From the NCBI GenBank assembly GCA_900322215.1, contig ONYW01000015.1, positions 1 to 34,965 of the forward strand: 34,965 nt of DNA, in the 5' to 3' direction. Positions within the stretch are counted from its first letter, which is position 1. Each line of letters starts with the position of its first letter. Below the pieces are notes generated by a model, which was not told the DNA's origin, did no database searches, and saw nothing but the letters and a program-made list of their open reading frames with translations. Below are positions 15,853-27,853 of the stretch, piece by piece. The position numbers and the translations under genes are program-made. The DNA comes from an uncultured Eubacteriales bacterium. Its GTDB lineage: Bacteria > Bacillota > Clostridia > Christensenellales > CAG-917.

Positions 15853-15940
15853 ACAAAAGTAGCAAATTATGCAAAATAATACAATTATTTTGTCAACGAA
15901 ACCGATCTAAGCACCGCACTTCAAAAGGCGAATACGGCAT

Positions 15941-15970
15941 AAAAAAATACCCGAACACAAGTTCGGGTAT
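15941..15970 (-). terminator. Terminator after yebC
   Basis: On the minus strand ATACCCGAAC-TTGT-GTTCGGGTAT is followed by TTTTTTT. It lies about 110 bases past the yebC stop. The sequence between holds nothing recognisable. Confidence 0.85.
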
Positions 15971-16082
15971 TATATAACAATGCTTTATGCTTACTAATCT
16001 TGCCTATTAAGCTATCAATAAGACTGCTCTTAAACAACATAAATCGGTTTAACAAGCAGAAACAATAATCGGTAGAAGACCG

Positions 16083-16826
16083 TTATTCTTCGTCGTCGTC
16101 GAGTTCGAGGACTGCGTTGTGATATACGTTTTGAACGTCGTCGTTCTCGTCAAGCATTTCAAGCATACGCTCGATAGTCGCTTGTTGCTCGAGCGTCGGG
16201 TTGACGTAGTTGTCGGGAATCATCGAAGACTCTGCGGAAAGCACCTTGACGCCTGCGTCTTCGAGTGCCTTACGGACGGTATTGACCGTGTTAGAATCCG
16301 TATAAACCTCAAAAACTTCCTCGTCGTCGGAGTTGATGTCTTCCGCGCCCGCGTCGAGTGCGTAGAGCATAAGGTCGTCCTCTGTCACGTCCTCTTTTGA
16401 GATGGTGATGACACCCTTTCTCTTGAACATGAAGGATACGCAACCCGTCGTGCCCATAGATCCGCCGAACTTGTCGAAGATATGTCTGACGTCGCCCGCC
16501 GTACGATTTTTGTTGTCGGTAAGCGCTTCGACGATGATGGCTGTTCCGCCCACGCCGTAGCCCTCGTAGATCATCTCTTCATAGTTGATAGAGCCGAGTT
16601 CACCGCTCGCCTTCTTTATTGAGCGCATGATGTTGTCGTTTGGCATATTGTTGTCTTTTGCCTTTGCGATAACTTGTGCGAGTTTGCTGTTGCTGTTCGG
16701 ATCCGGACCGCCCTCTTTGACCGCGACTGCGAGTTCTCTACCTATCTTTGTGAAGATATTTGCTCTTGCCGCGTCGGTTTTGCCCTTCTTTTGTTGAATA
16801 TTGTGCCACTTGCTGTGTCCACTCAT
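16083..16826 (-). CDS. yebC: YebC/PmpR (TACO1) family protein
   Basis: This cytoplasmic protein of 247 residues has the family start [19 protein letters not shown] and the [11 protein letters not shown] and [21 protein letters not shown] segments, with an acidic C-terminal tail. Members are annotated as transcription regulators. Work on homologues also implicates some in helping ribosomes through polyproline stretches. Its place directly after ribosomal protein and rRNA methyltransferase genes fits a translation role. AGGAG precedes the ATG, 10 bases after the upstream stop. Confidence 0.95.
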   Translation of the reverse strand: MSGHSKWHNIQQKKGKTDAARANIFTKIGRELAVAVKEGGPDPNSNSKLAQVIAKAKDNNMPNDNIMRSIKKASGELGSINYEEMIYEGYGVGGTAIIVEALTDNKNRTAGDVRHIFDKFGGSMGTTGCVSFMFKRKGVITISKEDVTEDDLMLYALDAGAEDINSDDEEVFEVYTDSNTVNTVRKALEDAGVKVLSAESSMIPDNYVNPTLEQQATIERMLEMLDENDDVQNVYHNAVLELDDDEE

Positions 16827-16836
16827 AATAAATCTC

Positions 16837-17589
16837 CTATACTGTTTTGTACATTGCGACGGACGTTGCCACCGCCACGTTCAAGGATTCCACGCCGTTT
16901 TTCATCGGCAAGGAATAGACGGATTTTGCAAGGTCTTTGAACTCCTGCCTGACACCGTGCGCCTCGTTTCCTGCAATAAACAAGATCTTTGACGGAATAT
17001 CCGCTCTCAAGATATCTTCTCCGTTCATATCGAGAACCGCGCTGTTTGTCTGCATTATAAGCGTGCGCGCTTCGTCAACGCCGATCCTAAACGTATTCAC
17101 ACGGAAGAGTCCGCCGAGCGTTGCTCTTACGACCTTCGGAGAATACAAATCCGCTCCGCCCAAAAGGTATACGTCTTGGAAATCGCAGGCTGCCGCAGTC
17201 CTAAGGATCGTGCCGACGTTGCCCGGATCCGCGACTTCGTCAAGCAGGAGCGCTTTGCCCGTCGGGAGCCTAAACTCCTCAGTCGGTATCTTGCAAACCG
17301 CGACGATGCCGTATGGCGAGACCGTATCCGCAATGACGCCGACGAGACTTTCCTCTACGATGAAAAGCCTTGCCCCGTCGCCCTCTTTGTGCGCTTCAAC
17401 GAGTGCCTCCGCCTCTTCAAGGCGTGCCTCCGTCGAAAATACGTACTCGATATGAATAAAACTCGGAATGTCCTTCAAAAGGTTTTTCCCTTCCACGACA
17501 AAGAGCCCCGTCTCCTCGCGGTTTTTCTTGTCGAAGAGCGACCGCGCGAGTTTTATATATTGGTTTTTTGTCGAAGATAGGATTTCCAT
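16837..17589 (-). CDS. SpoU/TrmH-family RNA 2'-O-methyltransferase
   Basis: The 250-residue protein has a substrate-binding N-terminal domain (L30e-like, about 1-95) and a C-terminal SPOUT knot domain. SpoU motif 1 is [18 protein letters not shown], motif 2 is in [11 protein letters not shown] and motif 3 is [21 protein letters not shown]. It should transfer methyl groups from S-adenosylmethionine to ribose 2'-OH of rRNA or tRNA; the target base is not known from sequence. It is often found near rplT or pheS in Bacillota. The ribosome site is weak, and a hairpin separates it from rplT. Confidence 0.92.
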   Translation of the reverse strand: MEILSSTKNQYIKLARSLFDKKNREETGLFVVEGKNLLKDIPSFIHIEYVFSTEARLEEAEALVEAHKEGDGARLFIVEESLVGVIADTVSPYGIVAVCKIPTEEFRLPTGKALLLDEVADPGNVGTILRTAAACDFQDVYLLGGADLYSPKVVRATLGGLFRVNTFRIGVDEARTLIMQTNSAVLDMNGEDILRADIPSKILFIAGNEAHGVRQEFKDLAKSVYSLPMKNGVESLNVAVATSVAMYKTV

Positions 17590-17609
17590 ACCGTCTTAGA
17601 TTAAATTTT

Positions 17610-17633
17610 GAGAGAAACGCGGACGTTTCTCTC
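17610..17633 (-). terminator. Hairpin between rplT and the methyltransferase gene
   Basis: GAGAGAAACG/CGTTTCTCTC stem with a 4-base loop. The downstream sequence on the minus strand (AAAATTTAAT) is not a good T tract, so it is more likely an RNA processing or partial termination site. Confidence 0.4.
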
Positions 17634-17643
17634 AAAAAAAGTT

Positions 17644-17997
17644 TTAGGCAAGTGCCTTCTTTGCGTCTTCGCAGAGTGCGGAGAATGCTTTCGGATCGCT
17701 GATAGCGATTTCGCTGAGCACCTTGCGGTTGAGATCGATACCCGCAAGTTTGAGACCGTGCATAAGTCTTGAATAAGACAAACCGTTGAGGCGTGCGCCT
17801 GCGTTGATACGTGCGATCCAAAGTCTTCTGAAATCACGCTTCTTTTGTTTTCTGCCAACGTATGCGTATACGCCGGACTTCAAAAGTTGTTGCTTTGCAA
17901 CACGATAAAGGGAATGCTTTCCTGCATAGTAACCCTTTGCTTGCTTCATTATTTTTCTACGCTTTTTGATTGCGCTGACTGCTCTTTTAATTCTCAT
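17644..17997 (-). CDS. rplT: 50S ribosomal protein L20
   Basis: 117 residues, the normal length. It starts [15 protein letters not shown] and has the conserved [22 protein letters not shown] and [14 protein letters not shown] segments. L20 is needed early in 50S assembly and in Bacillota represses its own operon through the leader RNA. AAGGAGG lies 9 bases upstream, and the gene follows rpmI by 14 bases. Confidence 0.98.
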   Translation of the reverse strand: MRIKRAVSAIKKRRKIMKQAKGYYAGKHSLYRVAKQQLLKSGVYAYVGRKQKKRDFRRLWIARINAGARLNGLSYSRLMHGLKLAGIDLNRKVLSEIAISDPKAFSALCEDAKKALA

Positions 17998-18011
17998 ACG
18001 TCAAGTCCTCC

Positions 18012-18209
18012 TTATTTGTACGGCAAAAGTTTCTTGAGTTCGCCGCATCTTGTCTCGTCGACGTATTCGATGGAACGAAGTTCTCTTTTTCTCTTTCTTG
18101 TCTTCTTAGTAAGAATGTGGCTGTGCGCAGAATGTCCTCTCTTGTAGAGTCCGTTTGCTGTGACGTGGAAACGTTTTTTTGCTCCGCTATGTGTTTTCTG
18201 TTTTGGCAT
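18012..18209 (-). CDS. rpmI: 50S ribosomal protein L35
   Basis: 65 residues, beginning [14 protein letters not shown] as in most L35 proteins. The frame is open 9 codons further, but GAGGAGG 8 bases before 18209 fixes this start. It ends ELKKLLPYK. It lies between infC and rplT in the usual order. Confidence 0.97.
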   Translation of the reverse strand: MPKQKTHSGAKKRFHVTANGLYKRGHSAHSHILTKKTRKRKRELRSIEYVDETRCGELKKLLPYK

Positions 18210-18254
18210 AGGACTGCCTCCTCTATTATTTTGCATTGCCCGTACGGGCTACAA

Positions 18255-18791
18255 TTATTTTTTGGTTTGTGGGGCGAGGATCGTATATATCATCCTGCCT
18301 TCTTGCATCGGGGCTTTTTCGACTGTAAGCGCAACCTTTTCTTGCACCATAGCGATATAGTCCTCGACGATTTTGACTGCTATTTCCGGGTGGGCTTGTT
18401 GTCTGCCCTTGAGACGAATGGACGCCTTCACCTTGTTGGAATCCGCAATAAACTCTGCCGTCTGCTTTGCAAGGCGTTGCGTGTCGCCGATATCTATCGT
18501 CGCCGACAAGCGAATCTCCTTGATTTCAACGATTTTTTGGTTCTTTTTGGCTTCCTTTTCGCGCTTTTGTTGTTCGTAGCGGTACTTGCCGTAGTCCATA
18601 AGTTTGCAAGTCGCCGGCACAAAACCGCCTTCCGTCTTCTTTGAGTCGGACATTTTGCAGAGGTCATAGCCTTGCTCCTCGGCGATGTTTCTTGCTTCCG
18701 CAATAGATATGATGCCGTATTGCTGACCTTCCGCACCGATAAGGCGAACTTCTCTCTCTCTAATTTGTTCGTTGATAAGTAATTCTTTCAC
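18255..18791 (-). CDS. infC: Translation initiation factor IF-3
   Basis: 178 residues with the N-domain (LLINEQIREREVRLI, then a linker with the conserved YGKYRYEQQKREKEAKKNQ helix) and C-domain (EIRLSATIDIGD through KVALTVEKAP). IF-3 binds the 30S subunit, prevents early subunit joining and checks the start codon. The start codon is GTG with AGGAG 5 bases upstream. In many bacteria infC starts on a rare codon for autoregulation; GTG here is only mildly unusual. First gene of infC-rpmI-rplT. Confidence 0.97.
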   Translation of the reverse strand: MKELLINEQIREREVRLIGAEGQQYGIISIAEARNIAEEQGYDLCKMSDSKKTEGGFVPATCKLMDYGKYRYEQQKREKEAKKNQKIVEIKEIRLSATIDIGDTQRLAKQTAEFIADSNKVKASIRLKGRQQAHPEIAVKIVEDYIAMVQEKVALTVEKAPMQEGRMIYTILAPQTKK

Positions 18792-18828
18792 GCTACTCCT
18801 TTTGCTTTTTCAAGCCTTATACAACAAA

Positions 18829-18931
18829 AAATGCCGGGAACAAAGTTTCCGACACACAAAAATCAAGTAATATTTTTTGACTTCGTGACCACTGTGCTTG
18901 CGCTCATGGTGAAAGGCGGAACCTTTGCTTG
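18829..18931 (-). promoter_or_regulatory. L20-type leader with transcription attenuator upstream of infC
   Basis: The leader ends in an intrinsic terminator: TGTCGGAAAC-TTT-GTTCCCGGCA followed by TTTTTT (about 18829-18855), about 40 bases before the infC ribosome site. Upstream pieces (AAAGGTTCCGCCTTT, and the CACCATGAGCGCAAGC...GTGG stem) look like the L20 leader class of Bacillota, in which L20 binding favours termination. The structure is visible; the L20 link is by family and position. Confidence 0.65.
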
Positions 18932-18938
18932 CTCAAAT

Positions 18939-18967
18939 ATATTATCAAATATAAAAACGAAAGTCAA
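18939..18967 (-). promoter_or_regulatory. infC: SigA-type promoter for infC-rpmI-rplT
   Basis: TTGACT (18962-18967), 17 bases and TAATAT (18939-18944) on the minus strand, about 140 bases before infC. Confidence 0.85.
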
Positions 18968-19061
18968 CTGATTTCAAAAAATAATTTACAGCCTGATTTG
19001 CATGTTGACTTCATTGACTTTTCGTTTTTTGTCCACTTTTGTTTCGCGCTTTTTTTGACTA

Positions 19062-20990
19062 TCATAACTTGATCTCCTTTGACGCGATTTCGTATTGCAC
19101 CATCGTCGCAAACTCGTGTTGAGTCATTTTGCCGAGGTCTCCGAGCGTCCTGTGGCGGACGGAAATTGTGCCGGTTTCCACCTCTTTGTCTCCGATAACG
19201 AGCGTATAAGGGACTTTTGCGATCTGCGCGTCGCGGATTTTTTTGCCGAGTTTTTCGCTTCGTACGTCCGCCTCGGCGCGGATTCCGAGAGACAGCAACT
19301 GCTTTTTGGCTTCAAGCACCTGCTCTATCGTTCTGTCCGTGAGACTTGCCACTCTCACCTGTTCGGGAGCGAGCCAAAGCGGGAACGCTCCGCCGAATTT
19401 TTCAATGAGCATAGCGAGCGTACGCTCGTAGCAACCTATCGACGAGCGGTGTATGATGAGAGGTCTCGCCTTTTCGCCGTTTTCGTCGATATATATCATA
19501 TCGAAGCGAGTGGCGAGAGCGAAATCTATTTGCACCGTAAAGAGCGTCTCTTCTTTGCCGTGTACGTTCTTGCCTTGCACGTCGAGTTTCGGACCGTAAA
19601 ACGCTGCTTCGCCGACTGCCTCGGTGTATTCGATGCCGAGGTTGTCGAGTATCTTGCGCATAGTGTTTTCCGCTCTCGTCCAGTCGCGCTTTGTGCCGAC
19701 GTACTTTTTTGCATTCTTTTCGTCCCAGCGGGAGAAGCGATACGTCACGTCGTCCTCTATGCCGAATACGTGCATAAAATATTTGATGAGGTCGACCGCT
19801 CCCGCAAATTCTTCCTCCAACTGTTCGGGCATACACACGATGTGTCCGTCGGAGAGGGTGAACTGCCTTATGCGCGAAAGACCGTGCATCTCTCCGCTCG
19901 CCTCTTTGCGGAACAAAGTGGCGGTTTCCGAGTATCTAACCGGCAAATCGCGGTAACTCTTGAGCCCGTTTTTGTAGATTGTAAATTGGAAAGGACACGT
20001 CATAGGACGGAGTGCCAAAACCTCGTCGTCCATATCTTCGTCGCCCATATAGAACATTTTGTCCTTATAGTGATCCCAATGTCCCGACGTGATAAAAAGA
20101 TTGTTTTTGGACATGATAGGCGTCTTTGTGAGGAGATATCCCCTCTTCTGCTCCTCATCCTCGACAAATCTTTGCATGAGTTGAAGCACGCGCGCGCCGT
20201 TCGGCATAAAGAGCGGGAGCCCCTGCCCTATGTTTTCATCCGTCATAAAAAGCCCCAAATCTCTGCCTATCTTGTTGTGATCGCGGGATTTTGCGTCCTC
20301 GACGCCCTTCAAATACGAGTCGAGGTCGGACTTTTTTTCAAACGCCGTGCCGTAAATCCTAGTGAGCATCTTGTTCTTCTCGTTTCCGAGCCAATACGCA
20401 CCCGTCAAAGACATGAGTTTTACCGCTTTGAGTTTGCCAGTCGAGCGGAGGAGCGGATATTCGCTCGTGTCATAGAAATCCGCAGTCTTGTACGCCGTCA
20501 CCGTATCTCCTTTGAGGGCTGCGAGATGCTCCGCTTTGTACGGCATCTTTGACTTCGCGACAAACTTCTCCGCCGCTTTTCTCGTCCCGACAACTTCCTC
20601 TATCGGCAAATTCGCCTTGATGATCGCTTTCATCTCGGTCTCTATCTTTTCAAAATCCGTTTGCGCGATCGGAATGCGGAAGTCAAAATCATAAAAGAAT
20701 CCGTCTCCATCTGTTCCGCCAACCGCATGCTCGGCGGTCGGATACACGTTTTTTATCGCTTGAGCGAGCACGAAACCCGCGGTGGAGCGATATACGCGCT
20801 TGCCAAGTTCGTCGGCAAAAGTGACGACCTCGAAGGTGCAGTCGCGGTCGACCGTATGATTCAAAGAAAAAGCCTCGCCGTCTATCTTGCAGGCGAGTGC
20901 TATGCTATCGATTTTCAGTTTCTTGGCTATATCAAACGCCGAAGTCGGCGCGTCAAAATCTAAAACTTGGTCATTAAAAACAACTTTCAT
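19062..20990 (-). CDS. thrS: Threonine--tRNA ligase
   Basis: 642 residues, full length: TGS domain (1-60), editing SAD domain (about 65-230), class II catalytic core (about 240-535) and anticodon-binding domain (about 540-642). The zinc ligands are visible as Cys in RPMTCPFQF, His in LSDGHIVC and His in IIHRSSIGCYERT. The last includes motif 3. It charges tRNA-Thr and edits Ser-tRNA-Thr. The start at 20990 has GGAGG just upstream; the frame is open 5 codons more. The leader is only about 48 bases, so no T-box is possible. Confidence 0.98.
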   Translation of the reverse strand: MKVVFNDQVLDFDAPTSAFDIAKKLKIDSIALACKIDGEAFSLNHTVDRDCTFEVVTFADELGKRVYRSTAGFVLAQAIKNVYPTAEHAVGGTDGDGFFYDFDFRIPIAQTDFEKIETEMKAIIKANLPIEEVVGTRKAAEKFVAKSKMPYKAEHLAALKGDTVTAYKTADFYDTSEYPLLRSTGKLKAVKLMSLTGAYWLGNEKNKMLTRIYGTAFEKKSDLDSYLKGVEDAKSRDHNKIGRDLGLFMTDENIGQGLPLFMPNGARVLQLMQRFVEDEEQKRGYLLTKTPIMSKNNLFITSGHWDHYKDKMFYMGDEDMDDEVLALRPMTCPFQFTIYKNGLKSYRDLPVRYSETATLFRKEASGEMHGLSRIRQFTLSDGHIVCMPEQLEEEFAGAVDLIKYFMHVFGIEDDVTYRFSRWDEKNAKKYVGTKRDWTRAENTMRKILDNLGIEYTEAVGEAAFYGPKLDVQGKNVHGKEETLFTVQIDFALATRFDMIYIDENGEKARPLIIHRSSIGCYERTLAMLIEKFGGAFPLWLAPEQVRVASLTDRTIEQVLEAKKQLLSLGIRAEADVRSEKLGKKIRDAQIAKVPYTLVIGDKEVETGTISVRHRTLGDLGKMTQHEFATMVQYEIASKEIKL

Positions 20991-21045
20991 ATATCCTCCG
21001 CGCAATCAGCCATACAAGGACTGTACGCACACAAATTGTAAAGGC

Positions 21046-21074
21046 ATTATAAGACCAAGTTGCGACTTAGTCAA
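21046..21074 (-). promoter_or_regulatory. thrS: SigA-type promoter for thrS
   Basis: TTGACT (21069-21074), 17 bases and TATAAT (21046-21051) on the minus strand. Confidence 0.88.
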
Positions 21075-21090
21075 GCAAGTGCAAAAATAA

Positions 21091-21386
21091 AAATAATTTG
21101 CCCCATTTAGTGGCTAATTTGCGCGGCGATACTATATGTGCGGAGCATGGTTTCGCCGCGCAGTTAATTTTCGCCTACGGCTCAGTGAATTGGTGGCAAG
21201 CCACCGTGAATTCTCACGCGGTTTGTCATAGTGCAAGCACTATCCAAGTCGCGTTCAGCGAGTTCTCTCTCGCTTTGCTCGTTCAGTTGCGGAAGAATAA
21301 AATTATTATTTTCTTATTAAGCCTTCCCCTCAAGGGGAAGACTTTTGTATTGAAAACTATATTTTTTCTCAACCTCTCACTCATCA
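21091..21386. other. Non-coding stretch with small inverted repeats between thrS and lacZ
   Basis: No credible gene. Inverted repeats include TGCGCGGCGA...TCGCCGCGCA (about 21119-21162), GGTGGC-aa-GCCACC (about 21192-21206), AGTGC-AAGCACT near 21230, and CTTCCCC-tcaa-GGGGAAG (about 21324-21342). They resemble the palindrome-rich gap at 5490-5820. Confidence 0.5.
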
Positions 21387-21387
21387 C

Positions 21388-24636
<3,249 letters not shown>

Positions 24637-25356
24637 TTATTTTTCAGGAATGAACAAAATACGACGGCAGTTCGGACATTCCGCAAAATCGCCTGCCGAC
24701 TTGAGACGTGCAAGCGTGTCGTTTGCGACTTCCATACCGCACCTCGGACAGCACCCTGAAGACTTGCTCGCGTCAAACGGAACAAAAGCAGGAAGTTTCT
24801 TGCCGTTTCTGAGTGCCGTGTATGCGGCAAACATCTTTTCGGGGATTTCCGCTTTCAACGCGTCGCGTGCCGCCACCTTTTCGGCAACCTGCGGGCGGAA
24901 ACTCTCGACGAGTTTGTCATAGTCAGCCTTTGCGCTCTTGTAGAGTGCTGTGTCCTTTACGCCTTGATCCCAAGTCTTTTTGTATTTTTCGTTGATTTCG
25001 TCGATGCGCTTAGAGCCGAGAGCGACTTCCTTTTCAAGTGCGGAAATGCTGTCGTTTATCGCGCTGACTTTTCTTATGTGATAGTCCGTTTCGGCAACGT
25101 CTTGCACGCCGTCAAGCACGCCCTCGTATTCGTCGAGTTCCGCCTTTAACGCCTCTATCTTCTCTTGCACCGCATTGTAATTCGCAAGGAGATTCGTCGC
25201 CTCCGCTTTGAGACCGTTGATGATTTCGGTCGACTTTGCGATATTGTTTTTTGCAAGGGCAAGATTTGCTCTTTCCTTGCTCTTGTTGACTTCGTTCTCG
25301 AGTGCCAATATCTCTTGGTCTATTCTTTGGTATTCGAGCATTTTTTCAAAATTCAT
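24637..25356 (-). CDS. C4-type zinc ribbon / coiled-coil protein (DUF164 family)
   Basis: 239 residues: a long antiparallel coiled coil rich in Lys, Glu and Ala (about 1-175), then a zinc ribbon with Cys203/206 (CPRC) and Cys227/230 (CPNC). Family members act as nucleic-acid binding or ribosome-associated factors; the exact role is unsettled. It is the last gene of the dnaG operon and overlaps nif3 as ATGA, an arrangement common in Bacillota. Confidence 0.9.
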   Translation of the reverse strand: MNFEKMLEYQRIDQEILALENEVNKSKERANLALAKNNIAKSTEIINGLKAEATNLLANYNAVQEKIEALKAELDEYEGVLDGVQDVAETDYHIRKVSAINDSISALEKEVALGSKRIDEINEKYKKTWDQGVKDTALYKSAKADYDKLVESFRPQVAEKVAARDALKAEIPEKMFAAYTALRNGKKLPAFVPFDASKSSGCCPRCGMEVANDTLARLKSAGDFAECPNCRRILFIPEK

Positions 25357-26126
25357 AATTCCTCCAATGTTCTAAAAGGACGCTTTTCGTTTGCTTTGAC
25401 AATTTTCAGCCCCTCTAAAACGGACAATATTTTTTCAAATAAATCTTCAACGATTATCTCGCTTGAATAGTGCGAAAACTCTATGACGGGAAACTCGTTC
25501 TCCTGTGCGAAGATATAGTCGTGGTGTGCAAAATCCCCGCTGATATAGCAGTCCGCACCGCCCGCCATTGCGGCTTTTATGTCGCCTGCGTTTCCGCCGC
25601 CTCCGCTGCAAATGCAAAACTTCGAGACTATCTTGTTACCGTCGCCGACATACTTCACGCTGTTGTCTCCGAGTTTTTCCGCAATCTTTTTCGTGAGTGC
25701 ACGAAGTGTGATTTCGTCGCATCTCGCAAAGAAGAGACAGTCCTCCGTGTTCGAGATATAATCCGCGTCGAACATGTCGATGAGTTCTCTGTTGATGCCA
25801 AGTTCCGACTTGTCCATGTTCGTGTGTGCGGAGTATATCGTGATGCCGTGTTTGAGTGCATAGATGATGACGCGCGCATGCCCGTCCTCCATATCTATCT
25901 TTTGAAGCGGATGGTAGATGAGCGGGTGATGACTTATCACAAGGTTGCACCCCTCGCCGACCGCCTTTTCAAGCACTTCGAGCGTCGCGTCCAAACACAC
26001 GACCACACCCGTACACTCGGCGTCAAGCCAGCCGACTTGAAGACCTATTCTCGGTCTGTCGTTTTCAACGGCAAGTTCGGGCTTTGCATATTTTTCGATT
26101 TCGTCAGTTATACGTCTTATTTTCAT
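25353..26126 (-). CDS. Nif3-like dinuclear metal centre protein (GTP cyclohydrolase 1 type 2 family)
   Basis: 257 residues with the metal ligands of the NIF3 family: HH in NLVISHHPLIY, His-Thr-Asn in YSAHTNMD, and the C-terminal GDFAHHDY and Glu in VIEFSHYSSE. The first ligand group normally has a preceding Asp, here VVCLDAT. Proteins of this family form hexamers; their reaction is unclear despite the name. The length matches the short form without a PII-like insert. It overlaps trmK upstream and the zinc ribbon gene downstream, each as ATGA. Confidence 0.92.
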   Translation of the reverse strand: MKIRRITDEIEKYAKPELAVENDRPRIGLQVGWLDAECTGVVVCLDATLEVLEKAVGEGCNLVISHHPLIYHPLQKIDMEDGHARVIIYALKHGITIYSAHTNMDKSELGINRELIDMFDADYISNTEDCLFFARCDEITLRALTKKIAEKLGDNSVKYVGDGNKIVSKFCICSGGGGNAGDIKAAMAGGADCYISGDFAHHDYIFAQENEFPVIEFSHYSSEIIVEDLFEKILSVLEGLKIVKANEKRPFRTLEEL

Positions 26127-26785
26127 AGTGCTTTGAGTGTCGCAAGAAGTCTTTCAAGGTCTTCCACCTTGCCGTTCAACTCCTCGCTGAAATTCTTTTC
26201 GAGAATATTCTTTTTGTTTTGTATCTCTCTTTCGAGTTCGCGCTTGAAGTTTTCGCTTGTTCTGAAGAATTTCCCGTATTTTATCTCGTCGTCCGAGAGA
26301 GTTTCCTCTCCCTCTTCCGTCTTGATGACCGTATACACTTTCCCCGCGCAGGCGAGAGTGTCGTCAAACACAATCCTGTGTCCGCATCTCACTATCTCCG
26401 CGCGTACTTTTTCCGGGTGCGTGTTCGGGGAGAGCAAGAAGTGGGAAAACTCTTTTCCCTCCTGCCTTGCGCCTGCAAGAATCGAAGATATAACGTCTCC
26501 GCCAAGCCCTGCAATAATCACCGTGTCAACCTCGCGGGAGGAAACGGGTGAAAGTCCGTCGCCGAGTCTTGTCTCCAAGATGTCCGTGACTCCGTTTTCA
26601 AGCGCGAGTTCCCTCGCCTTTTTCAGGCTCGGTGCGCTGATGTCGGTGGCAATAGCCTTTGACGCTCTGTCCGTACTCACGAGAAAATAACTGAGTTTTC
26701 CGTGATCGCAACCGACGTCCGCAACCGCGCCGTAGTCCACAAGATTTGCGATGAGGGATAGTCTTTCGTCAAGTCTTATCGGCAT
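26123..26785 (-). CDS. trmK: tRNA (adenine(22)-N(1))-methyltransferase
   Basis: 220 residues: N-terminal Rossmann methyltransferase domain with SAM motif VADVGCDHGKLSYFL, ATDISAPSLKKA, and the catalytic-region IIAGLGGDVI and LLSPNTHPEKVR, then a C-terminal coiled coil. TrmK forms m1A22 in tRNAs of Gram-positive bacteria. The gene follows rpoD with a TAATG overlap, its usual position in Bacillota. Confidence 0.93.
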   Translation of the reverse strand: MPIRLDERLSLIANLVDYGAVADVGCDHGKLSYFLVSTDRASKAIATDISAPSLKKARELALENGVTDILETRLGDGLSPVSSREVDTVIIAGLGGDVISSILAGARQEGKEFSHFLLSPNTHPEKVRAEIVRCGHRIVFDDTLACAGKVYTVIKTEEGEETLSDDEIKYGKFFRTSENFKRELEREIQNKKNILEKNFSEELNGKVEDLERLLATLKAL

Positions 26786-27834
26786 TATTCAAAATCCTTG
26801 AGTTTTTTGAGGCGGTTCGGATGGCGAAGTTTTCTAAGAGCCTTTGCCTCGATTTGGCGGATACGCTCACGCGTGACGTTGAACTCTCTGCCGACTTCTT
26901 CGAGCGTTCTCGGGTGGGAGTCATCGAGACCGTAGCGGAGACGAAGCACCTTTTCTTCACGCGGGGTGAGGGTGTTGAGCACTTGAATAAGTTGCTCTTT
27001 GAGCATCTTGCTCTCCGCGACTTCGGACGGAGAGAGCGCCTTGTCGTCCTCGAGGAAGTCGCCGAGATGACTGTCTTCTTCCTCGCCGATAGGAGTCTCG
27101 AGCGACACGGGATCCTGCGCTATCTTTTGAATCTCGCGCACGCGCTCTACGCTGCATCCGAGGTATTCGGCAATCTCTTCGGCGGACGGTTCGCGGCCTA
27201 AGCGTTGCAAGAGTTGACGAGTGGCTCTTCCCTGTTTGTTGATAGTCTCAACCATGTGAACGGGGATACGAATAGTCCTCGCCTGATCCGCAATAGCGCG
27301 CGTGATCGCCTGCCTTATCCACCAAGTCGCATAAGTGGAGAACTTGAAGCCCTTCGTATAGTCGAATTTTTCGACGGCTTTCATAAGTCCCAAGTTGCCC
27401 TCTTGAATGAGGTCGAGGAATTGCATACCGCGCCCTACGTAGCGTTTTGCAATAGACACGACAAGACGAAGGTTCGCTTCGGAAAGTATGCGCTTTGCCT
27501 CTTCGTCGCCCTCTTCCATACGCTTTGCAAGTTCTATCTCTTGCTCGCCCGTAAGGAGCGGAACTCTGCCGATATCTTTGAGGTAAATCTTGACCGAGTC
27601 GTCGATATTGCTGTCGATAAGGCTGTCAAGGTCGACCGTATCCTCTTCTTGAATGGACTCTTCGACGGTGATATTCGCCTCTTTCAAGGCTTCGAACACC
27701 GCTTCCAAATCCTCGGCACTCGCTTGAAGATGCTCGAGTTTTTGCATGATTTCGTCTTCGGATACGCTGCCTTTTTGCTTGCCGATTGTGACGATCTTGT
27801 CAATTTCTTGTTTTAATAGTTGTTCTCTATCCAA
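26785..27834 (-). CDS. rpoD: Primary RNA polymerase sigma factor RpoD/SigA
   Basis: 349 residues with region 1.1, region 1.2 ([20 protein letters not shown]), region 2 ([21 protein letters not shown]; core binding and -10 recognition [13 protein letters not shown]), region 3 and region 4 with the [22 protein letters not shown] for the -35 box. An in-frame ATG at 27867 lies inside dnaG and has no ribosome site. I chose TTG at 27834, which is preceded by AAGGAGG with 7 bases spacing. The use of TTG is notable for such an essential gene. The strong SigA promoters seen in this window fit this protein. Confidence 0.97.
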   Translation of the reverse strand: MDREQLLKQEIDKIVTIGKQKGSVSEDEIMQKLEHLQASAEDLEAVFEALKEANITVEESIQEEDTVDLDSLIDSNIDDSVKIYLKDIGRVPLLTGEQEIELAKRMEEGDEEAKRILSEANLRLVVSIAKRYVGRGMQFLDLIQEGNLGLMKAVEKFDYTKGFKFSTYATWWIRQAITRAIADQARTIRIPVHMVETINKQGRATRQLLQRLGREPSAEEIAEYLGCSVERVREIQKIAQDPVSLETPIGEEEDSHLGDFLEDDKALSPSEVAESKMLKEQLIQVLNTLTPREEKVLRLRYGLDDSHPRTLEEVGREFNVTRERIRQIEAKALRKLRHPNRLKKLKDFE

Positions 27835-27853
27835 AGTAATTCCTCCTTGGTGA

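Noticed and set aside
19095-20552. 485-residue plus-strand frame antisense to thrS
   Set aside because: Long because of codon bias in thrS; no ribosome site and no recognisable motifs.
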